Assembly: GCA_051744365.1 (NCBI GenBank)
Contig: JBNJCX010000079.1
Span: 1-5,631, forward strand
Source of the DNA: Gudongella sp051744365
GTDB lineage: Bacteria; Bacillota; Clostridia; Tissierellales; Tissierellaceae
Direction: 5' to 3'
Length of the DNA stretch: 5,631 nt
Part shown: positions 1 to 4,369 of the stretch, piece by piece
How positions within the stretch are numbered: the stretch's first letter is position 1
Layout: the number at the start of each line of letters is the position of its first letter
The notes under the pieces: model-generated
The model's input: the letters and a program-made list of their open reading frames with translations, nothing else
Databases searched by the model: none
What the model was told of the DNA's origin: nothing
Position numbers and translations under genes: made by a program

Positions 1-518
1 TAGAGTTTCCAAGAATCAGGGAGAATGTCATGATAATAAACAGTCTGTCCAAAACCTATGCGATGACAGGGTGGAGAATTGGCTATGTTGTTGGAAGCAG
101 GAAAATAATTGAATCCATGCCAAAGCTTCAGGAGGGAATTGCATCCTGTGTGCCTCAATTTGTTCAGGATGCTGCATTGGAAGCTATTGTGAATAACGAA
201 GATGATATAGTGCATATGCGGGAAGAATACTCGAGAAAAAGAAGCATCGTGATTAAGGAAATCGGTGAAATAGATGGGTTGGAATACAAAGGCTCCCCTG
301 GCACCTTCTATGCATTTGTCAATATAAAGGCTCTCGGAAAGACATCCCAGGAGTTTGCCGAGGAGCTGGTTACACGTGAACAGGTACTGGTCGTACCCGG
401 CTCAGCCTTCGGCAACATGGGTGAAGGCTATATCAGAATTGTTTTCGCCGGCTCTGACGAAGACCTTAAAGAAGCCTTCCGACGTATAAAAAGATATGTG
501 GATTCATTGCACAAGTAG
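1..518 (+). CDS. PLP-dependent aminotransferase, class I/II (C-terminal part, 5' end outside window)
   Basis: The frame is open from position 3 to a TAG stop at 516-518, so the gene begins upstream; the ATG at 30 is internal because the codons before it (reading EFPRIRENV) fit the family's core strand. The family transfers amino groups between amino acids and 2-oxo acids in the cytoplasm using pyridoxal phosphate. The class I attachment motif SLSKTYAMTGWRIG is complete: the lysine that holds PLP is the codon at 51-53, and the arginine of GWRIG (75-77) is the usual phosphate ligand. GTFYAFVNI and VPGSAFG follow in their usual places, and the arginine of GYIRI (435-437) is the expected binder of the substrate carboxylate. 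About 172 residues are visible, a little under half of a usual ~390-residue enzyme. The best fit is the aspartate/aromatic aminotransferase branch (I-gamma), but the amino-acid substrate cannot be read from this part. It converges on kdgK with a 22-bp gap that shows no obvious terminator. Confidence 0.93.
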   Translation, partial: EFPRIRENVMIINSLSKTYAMTGWRIGYVVGSRKIIESMPKLQEGIASCVPQFVQDAALEAIVNNEDDIVHMREEYSRKRSIVIKEIGEIDGLEYKGSPGTFYAFVNIKALGKTSQEFAEELVTREQVLVVPGSAFGNMGEGYIRIVFAGSDEDLKEAFRRIKRYVDSLHK

Positions 519-540
519 AAAGAACATCATTAATCGTCTT

Positions 541-1563
541 TTACCGCTGTACGCGACCTGCACCGCCGCCCTTCAATAGATTTTCAACCTCTTCAATGCT
601 TACAAGATTGAAATCTCCGGGAATCGTATGTTTCAATGCGGAAGCAGCCGTTGCAAACTCTAGGGCATCCTTCAAAGGTTTCCCTGAAGCAAGACTGTAA
701 ATCAGTCCGCTTGCGAAGGAATCTCCTCCACCTACCCGGTCTACTATACGCACCTCATATTTCTTGGAAAAATATGATTTTTCACCATCATAAATCATCG
801 CCGACCATCCGTTGTCTGATGCGGAATAACTCTCTCTCAGTGTAGATGCAACATATTTAAAATCAAATCTTTCCATCAGCTGTATGGCGACATCCTCATA
901 GGCACTGTGATTGATTTCGCCTGATTCCACATCAGTCCCGCCTGCTTTTATGCCAAATACTTTTTCAGCATCCTCCTCATTTCCTATGCATACATCAACA
1001 TACTCCATCAGAGATGACATAATCCAGCTTGCTTTTTCGGTTGTCCAAAGCTTTTTCCTGAAGTTCAAATCCACCGATACCGTAATACCCATCTCCTTGG
1101 CAATTCGGCATGCATCCAAGGTAATGGCCGTTGCTTTTTCGCCCAGTGCCGGCGTAATCCCTGTGAAATGAAACCAATCAGCGCCCTTGAGGATTTCTTC
1201 CCAATTGAAGTCTACAGCATCAGCACAGGCAATCGCTGAATCCTTTCTGTCGTATATTACCTTTGACGGGCGCTGGGATGCACCACTTTCAAGAAAATAT
1301 ATTCCCAGCCTGTCTCCCCCTCTTGCTATGTACTCAGTTTTGACACCATATTTTCTTAGAGAATTCAAAGCGCTTTGCCCTATTTCATTTTGGGGCAGCT
1401 TTGTTACAAAAAAAGAATCCAGTCCGTAATTTGACAATGCTACACTTACATTTGCCTCTCCCCCACCATAATTTACATCAAAGCTCTCAGATTGAACAAA
1501 TCTGTTGTATCCAGGTGTTGATAAGCGAAGCATAATCTCTCCCAGCGTTACCACTTTTTTCAT
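541..1563 (-). CDS. kdgK: 2-keto-3-deoxygluconate kinase (PfkB family sugar kinase)
   Basis: This 340-residue ribokinase/PfkB-fold kinase most likely phosphorylates 2-keto-3-deoxygluconate with ATP to KDPG, the substrate of the aldolase encoded just upstream. The substrate-side signature GGGEANVS is at residues 33-40, VDLNFRKKLW is at 164-173, NEED (the Mg/phosphate motif) at 195-198, and the PfkB signature DRVGGGDSFASG at 275-286, with Asp281 as catalytic base and GGGD as anion hole. PGDFN near residues 315-319 also fits Firmicutes KdgK proteins. The length is normal. A purine-rich AGGGAAGGGGG at 1570-1580 lies 6 nt before the ATG and overlaps the last codons of eda; the two genes are 18 nt apart, so they are probably one transcript. 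Substrate assignment rests on sequence resemblance plus the eda neighbour. Fructokinase or another PfkB sugar kinase is the alternative but is less likely in this context. Confidence 0.92.
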   Translation of the reverse strand: MKKVVTLGEIMLRLSTPGYNRFVQSESFDVNYGGGEANVSVALSNYGLDSFFVTKLPQNEIGQSALNSLRKYGVKTEYIARGGDRLGIYFLESGASQRPSKVIYDRKDSAIACADAVDFNWEEILKGADWFHFTGITPALGEKATAITLDACRIAKEMGITVSVDLNFRKKLWTTEKASWIMSSLMEYVDVCIGNEEDAEKVFGIKAGGTDVESGEINHSAYEDVAIQLMERFDFKYVASTLRESYSASDNGWSAMIYDGEKSYFSKKYEVRIVDRVGGGDSFASGLIYSLASGKPLKDALEFATAASALKHTIPGDFNLVSIEEVENLLKGGGAGRVQR

Positions 1564-1581
1564 TTATATCCCCCTTCCCTC

Positions 1582-2229
1582 TCAGTTACCTCTGGCAGCC
1601 TTAATCTTTTCAACAAACAATCTGGCAGTATCGGTAATCTTTCCGTATTCTCCAGTCTTTGCGCCTGAAGTCAGCTCTCCTCCCACACCCACTGCAATAC
1701 AACCGTTTTTAATCCAATCTCCCACGTTATCCAGGCTTACTCCACCTGTTGGCATAAGAACAGCCTGAGGAAGCGGACCCTTTATCGCCTTGACAAATTC
1801 AGGCCCAAAAGCACTACCCGGAAATAGCTTGATAACATCAGCTCCTGACTCCATGGCTCTTATGATCTCTGTTAAGGTCATGCATCCAGGCATGTATGGA
1901 ATACAATATCGATTGCAAAGCTTTGCCGTCTCCAGATCAAATGCAGGACTTACTATGTATTCCGCCCCTGCAAGTATTGCTATCCTTGCTGTTTGACTGT
2001 CCAGCACAGTCCCCGCACCAATAATCAATTCCTCCTTTGGTATTGATTTCCTCAGGTCAGCAATTACCCTGTCCGCTTCGGGAACAGTAAATGTGATTTC
2101 AATGGCGGGAATGCCCCCTTCTATGCAAGCGCGGGCAATTTCATCAGCTATATATCCTGTTTCAGCTCTTACAACAGCAACTATACCCACTTCAGCAATA
2201 CGAGACAACGTCTTGATTTTTGGTATCAT
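1582..2229 (-). CDS. eda: KDPG/KHG aldolase (2-dehydro-3-deoxyphosphogluconate aldolase)
   Basis: This 215-residue class I aldolase cleaves 2-keto-3-deoxy-6-phosphogluconate to pyruvate and glyceraldehyde 3-phosphate, and often also acts on 4-hydroxy-2-oxoglutarate. It is a single TIM-barrel domain of the usual size. Catalytic features are readable: Arg21 in VVRAE, the general acid/base Glu44 in AIEITF, GAGTV at 71-75, SPAFD at 94-98, MPGCMT at 113-118, the Schiff-base Lys134 in DVIKLFP, and the phosphate-binding loop MPTGGV at 159-164. An AGGAG Shine-Dalgarno at 2237-2241 sits 7 nt before the ATG, which fixes the start. It is the first gene of the eda-kdgK pair. No dehydratase or isomerase for glucuronate, galacturonate or gluconate is in view, so these two genes supply the common lower part of the route. 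A promoter and a possible operator lie directly upstream. Confidence 0.96.
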   Translation of the reverse strand: MIPKIKTLSRIAEVGIVAVVRAETGYIADEIARACIEGGIPAIEITFTVPEADRVIADLRKSIPKEELIIGAGTVLDSQTARIAILAGAEYIVSPAFDLETAKLCNRYCIPYMPGCMTLTEIIRAMESGADVIKLFPGSAFGPEFVKAIKGPLPQAVLMPTGGVSLDNVGDWIKNGCIAVGVGGELTSGAKTGEYGKITDTARLFVEKIKAARGN

Positions 2230-2271
2230 AATATATCTCCTCTCTTATTGGAATCTCTTTGTATAAATTGC

Positions 2272-2285
2272 ACTATCGTTATAGT
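2272..2285. promoter_or_regulatory. Candidate operator dyad at the eda-kdgK transcription start
   Basis: ACTAT-CGTT-ATAGT is a perfect inverted repeat with 5-bp arms and a 4-bp spacer. It starts 2 bp downstream of the proposed -10 box and covers the expected transcription start, a normal place for a repressor site. The arms are short and no second copy was found in the window. It is not a good catabolite-control (cre) match. The regulator is unknown. Confidence 0.35.
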
Positions 2286-2287
2286 CT

Positions 2288-2316
2288 ATTATAGCAAGAT
2301 TTCAGAGTAGTTATTT
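2288..2316 (-). promoter_or_regulatory. Probable sigma-A promoter of eda-kdgK (extended -10)
   Basis: On the minus strand TGC-TATAAT (2296-2288) is a perfect -10 hexamer with an extended -10 TG. A -35 element at 17-bp spacing would be AAATAA (2316-2311), which is poor, as is common with extended -10 promoters. Just upstream an A-rich run with eight consecutive A/T-tract bases (around 2317-2330) could act as an UP element. Transcription should begin near 2281, leaving a leader of about 50 nt before eda. Confidence 0.6.
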
Positions 2317-2370
2317 GTATTTTTTTTAAACACTCAAGAAATCCTGATTTTCTCTGAACCTGCCTATGTA

Positions 2371-2407
2371 AAATCAACCCCTGGGTTGAATATCCAGGGG
2401 TTGATTT
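2371..2407 (-). terminator. Stem-loop, probable terminator of the mazEF transcript
   Basis: AAATCAACCCCTGG (2371-2384) pairs perfectly with CCAGGGGTTGATTT (2394-2407) around a 9-nt loop, giving a 14-bp stem. It lies 54 nt after the mazF stop and before the eda promoter, so it most likely ends mazEF transcription. Read on the minus strand, the descending arm ends in TTGATTTTA, so part of the U-tract is inside the stem and the tail is weak; a Rho-independent role is likely but not certain. A smaller alternative pairing exists within it (TCAACC with GGTTGA at 2374-2389). Confidence 0.65.
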
Positions 2408-2421
2408 AAGCTATTGTCTTT

Positions 2422-2439
2422 ACAGTGTTTAAACACTGT
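2422..2439. repeat. Perfect 18-bp palindrome between mazF and the terminator
   Basis: ACAGTGTTTAAACACTGT is fully self-complementary with no spacer. It begins 21 bp beyond the mazF stop and is separate from the terminator stem-loop. A loopless palindrome with no T-run suits a dimeric DNA-binding protein better than a terminator, although in RNA it could form a 7-bp hairpin with a 4-nt loop. Its inner ten bases, TTTAAACACT, recur at 2325-2334 upstream of the eda promoter. Function is unknown. Confidence 0.5.
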
Positions 2440-2460
2440 TTAGTATGTAGGAGGATTCCT

Positions 2461-2808
2461 TTAATTTCCAAGGCCCACACTTGTTTTAAGTGCCTGATCG
2501 ACCTTTCTCATCATATCCTCATCAAATTTACCGATTTTTTCTCTAAGTCTTTTTTTGTCAATGGTCCTGATTTGTTCAAGTAGCACCACTGAATCCTTCG
2601 GAAGACCGAAATCCTGTGCTGTTATTTCCACGTGGGTCGGAAGTCTGGCCTTGTTGATCTGAGAGGTGATGGCGGCGATTATAATGGTGGGACTGTACTT
2701 GTTTCCCACATCATTCTGGATTACCAGAATCGGCCGGACACCACCCTGCTCAGAACCTATCACCGGGCTCAGGTCGGCATAATATATATCTCCTCTCTTC
2801 ACTATCAT
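2461..2808 (-). CDS. mazF: Type II toxin, mRNA interferase MazF/EndoA
   Basis: This 115-residue PemK/MazF-family endoribonuclease closely resembles Bacillus subtilis EndoA (NdoA), which cleaves single-stranded RNA at UACAU; the same specificity here is inference. The N-terminus carries KRGDIYYADLSPVIGSEQGG (4-23). Arg25 in GGVRP and Thr48 in AAITSQ, the two catalytic residues of the family, are present. LPTHVEI (56-62) and VLLEQIRTIDK (74-84) follow, so the toxin looks intact and active. Its ATG overlaps the antitoxin stop codon as ATGA, and only a weak GAAAAG precedes it, so translation is probably coupled to the antitoxin. A family-typical length and no frameshift support a functional gene. 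In Firmicutes this pair is chromosomal and linked to alr, as here, rather than a sign of recent plasmid transfer. Confidence 0.97.
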   Translation of the reverse strand: MIVKRGDIYYADLSPVIGSEQGGVRPILVIQNDVGNKYSPTIIIAAITSQINKARLPTHVEITAQDFGLPKDSVVLLEQIRTIDKKRLREKIGKFDEDMMRKVDQALKTSVGLGN

Positions 2809-3038
2809 AGCTTTTCGTACTCCAGTGAAGATTCATATCCCATAAGGTCACTTATGTCTTCCTCAAGACCCATTTCAGCGAGGGTTATGTTCAACTGGCT
2901 TACCTCGAGATACCCTCTCATAAACTCTCGGTATTTCCTGCAGTGGAACCCTGTGTGGTTGCAAAGGGCAACCAGCTTATCAAAAAGTTCCAGATTGTCT
3001 TCGATAACCATAGGGAGACATTCGTCTCGTCCGCTCAT
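2805..3038 (-). CDS. mazE: MazE/EndoAI-type antitoxin with a divergent or shortened N-terminal half
   Basis: The 77-residue product should bind and neutralise the MazF encoded next. Position, promoter and the 4-base overlap with mazF identify it as the antitoxin. The C-terminal half (about residues 40-76, MRGYLEVSQLN then LAEMGLEEDISDLMGYE) matches the toxin-binding, acidic tail of clostridial EndoAI proteins. The N-terminal ribbon-helix-helix is hard to recognise: residues 13-25 (EDNLELFDKLVAL) resemble the first helix and NHTGF (27-31) resembles the usual NRSEF turn, but the second helix looks about 13 residues shorter than in ~90-residue homologues recalled from the family. No other frame restores a better match. 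The ATG at 3038 has AGGAAAGGGGGG (3047-3058) 8 nt upstream. DNA binding and self-repression may be altered, while toxin binding is likely kept. Confidence 0.82.
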   Translation of the reverse strand: MSGRDECLPMVIEDNLELFDKLVALCNHTGFHCRKYREFMRGYLEVSQLNITLAEMGLEEDISDLMGYESSLEYEKL

Positions 3039-3088
3039 TCGGTTAACCCCCCTTTCCTGTATACTTAGAGAAATATCAGTGTGCTTTG

Positions 3089-3118
3089 ATTATATCCCTA
3101 TATTAAAAACCGTGTCAA
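3089..3118 (-). promoter_or_regulatory. Strong sigma-A promoter of mazEF
   Basis: On the minus strand TTGACA (3118-3113) and TATAAT (3094-3089) are both exact consensus hexamers separated by 18 bp. The -35 box starts 11 bp after the alr stop codon. Transcription should begin near 3082, giving a leader of about 44 nt before the antitoxin ATG. This gives the toxin-antitoxin pair its own transcript besides any read-through from alr. Confidence 0.85.
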
Positions 3119-3130
3119 TGGTTCATTGAC
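3114..3130. promoter_or_regulatory. Inverted repeat overlapping the mazEF -35 box and the alr stop codon
   Basis: GTCAATG-GTT-CATTGAC is a perfect dyad with 7-bp arms and a 3-bp spacer. One arm covers five of the six bases of TTGACA, and the other ends on the final base of the alr TAG. A protein bound here would block the promoter, so it is a candidate operator for the antitoxin or toxin-antitoxin complex. On the minus strand the same repeat is followed after four bases by TTTTT, so a weak terminator for alr is another reading. Confidence 0.45.
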
Positions 3131-4305
3131 TAACCCAAAAGATAATCAACAGTCTTTGTGACCTTGCCATCCTTTTTATAGACTCGCGGGAGTCTCCTTC
3201 CCATCATGCATATCACCTCGTAATTTATGGTTCCCAGCTTCGCCGCCACCTCGTCCACGTGGGGATATCCTTCAACACCTTCTCCGAAAAATACCACAGA
3301 GTCACCAATCTCCACCCCCTGGACATCCGTTACATCCAGCATAAGCTGGTCCATGCATATCTTCCCTGCGACGGGCGCTCTTTTCCCTGCTACAAATACA
3401 TCGGCCTTTCCTGTGAGCATCCTTGTGTATCCATCTGCGTAACCAATGGGTACGGTTGCAATTCTCGATTCCCTGGGTGCCTTGAACAGATGCCCGTAGC
3501 TTATGCCCGTTCCTTCAGGTACGGTCTTTATGTTTGAAACCACCGCCTTAAGTGTCATGGCTGGTTTAAGTGTGATTCTTTCCTTATCAACCTCATCTGA
3601 CGGGTAGTATCCGTATAGCATGATTCCCGGTCTTACCAGGTCCAGGTTATACTCTGGCAGGTCTATTATTGAAGCTGAGTTTGAAACATGCTTGATGGGT
3701 GCTTTGAATCCCTTCTTTTCAAGCTCTTCAACAATCCAGGTGAATTTCTTGTACTGCTCCCGGGTCACTGTCTTGTCTTTTTCATCGGCTTTTGCAAAGT
3801 GGGTAAATATACCCTCAATTTCAATGCTTGGGAGATCCTTTAGCCTCAATATTTCCCCAATGGATTCTTCTGTTGGCTGAAAGCCCAGTCTTCCCATCCC
3901 GCTGTCAATTTTTACATGGACCTTTGCCGTCTTGCCCATTTCCTCAGCAGCATCTGACAATGCCTTTCCATCATCATATCTGTATATCGATTGGGTGAGG
4001 TCGTAGGCGGCTACCTCATTCATATGCTCCTGGGGTGTAAAGTTTAGTATCAATACAGGCAAATCAATACCTGCTCTTCTTAATTCAATGGCTTCATTCA
4101 GCAGTGAAACTGCAAGTCTCTTAGCTCCTATCTCCTTGTAGAGTCTTGCAAGCTCAACAGATCCGTGTCCATATCCGTTGGCCTTTATAACAGGCATAAT
4201 CAATGTGCCTTCCTTGACTATCTTCTGAATCTCCCTGAAGTTATATGAAAGGTTATCCAGGTTTATCTCCACATGAGTGGGTCTTACATCAAAATATTTA
4301 TCCAT
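3130..4305 (-). CDS. alr: Alanine racemase
   Basis: This 391-residue, PLP-dependent enzyme interconverts L- and D-alanine, supplying D-alanine for peptidoglycan in the cytoplasm. The N-terminal barrel starts with RPTHVEINLDNL. The PLP lysine is Lys41 in VIKANGYGHG. IDSGMGRLGF (133-142), GIFTHFAKAD (165-174), HVSNSAS (206-212) and RPGIMLYG (225-232) follow in family order. The C-terminal beta domain has the second catalytic base Tyr270 in GISYGH, and GKICMDQLMLDV contributes to the dimer active site. Length is normal for bacterial Alr. AGGGGG at 4311-4316 lies 5 nt before the ATG. It is 64 nt downstream of acpS-nnrD in the same direction with no visible terminator or convincing promoter between them, so co-transcription is likely. 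The placement beside acpS and mazEF is the usual Firmicutes order and favours the housekeeping, biosynthetic racemase. Confidence 0.97.
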   Translation of the reverse strand: MDKYFDVRPTHVEINLDNLSYNFREIQKIVKEGTLIMPVIKANGYGHGSVELARLYKEIGAKRLAVSLLNEAIELRRAGIDLPVLILNFTPQEHMNEVAAYDLTQSIYRYDDGKALSDAAEEMGKTAKVHVKIDSGMGRLGFQPTEESIGEILRLKDLPSIEIEGIFTHFAKADEKDKTVTREQYKKFTWIVEELEKKGFKAPIKHVSNSASIIDLPEYNLDLVRPGIMLYGYYPSDEVDKERITLKPAMTLKAVVSNIKTVPEGTGISYGHLFKAPRESRIATVPIGYADGYTRMLTGKADVFVAGKRAPVAGKICMDQLMLDVTDVQGVEIGDSVVFFGEGVEGYPHVDEVAAKLGTINYEVICMMGRRLPRVYKKDGKVTKTVDYLLG

Positions 4306-4369
4306 TGGAACCCCCTATTTGCTATTCCTGCAGCCTTGCTTAATTATGGTTAATGTTGCAACTCCTCTA

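Noticed and set aside
519..540. Bidirectional terminator between the aminotransferase gene and kdgK
   Set aside because: The 22-bp gap and flanks show no stem followed by a T-run on either strand.
636..1996. Several plus-strand open frames opposite eda and kdgK
   Set aside because: All are shadows of clearly coding minus-strand genes with complete active-site motifs.
2272..2287. Catabolite-control (cre) site in the eda promoter
   Set aside because: The best alignment around the central CG has too many mismatches to the consensus, and the dyad centre is shifted by one base.
2805..3038. Frameshift inside mazE hiding a normal ribbon-helix-helix domain
   Set aside because: The other two minus-strand frames give no family-like sequence and one contains two adjacent stops, so shortening or divergence in the same frame is the better reading.
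2632..3129. Plus-strand open frame of 165 codons opposite mazEF
   Set aside because: It is antisense to two well-supported genes, has no recognisable family features and no ribosome binding site; it reflects codon composition of the real genes.
4306..4369. Separate alr promoter or terminator between acpS-nnrD and alr
   Set aside because: TTGCAA and CATAAT occur but only 7 bp apart, and no other paired hexamers or stem-loop is visible; co-transcription is simpler.
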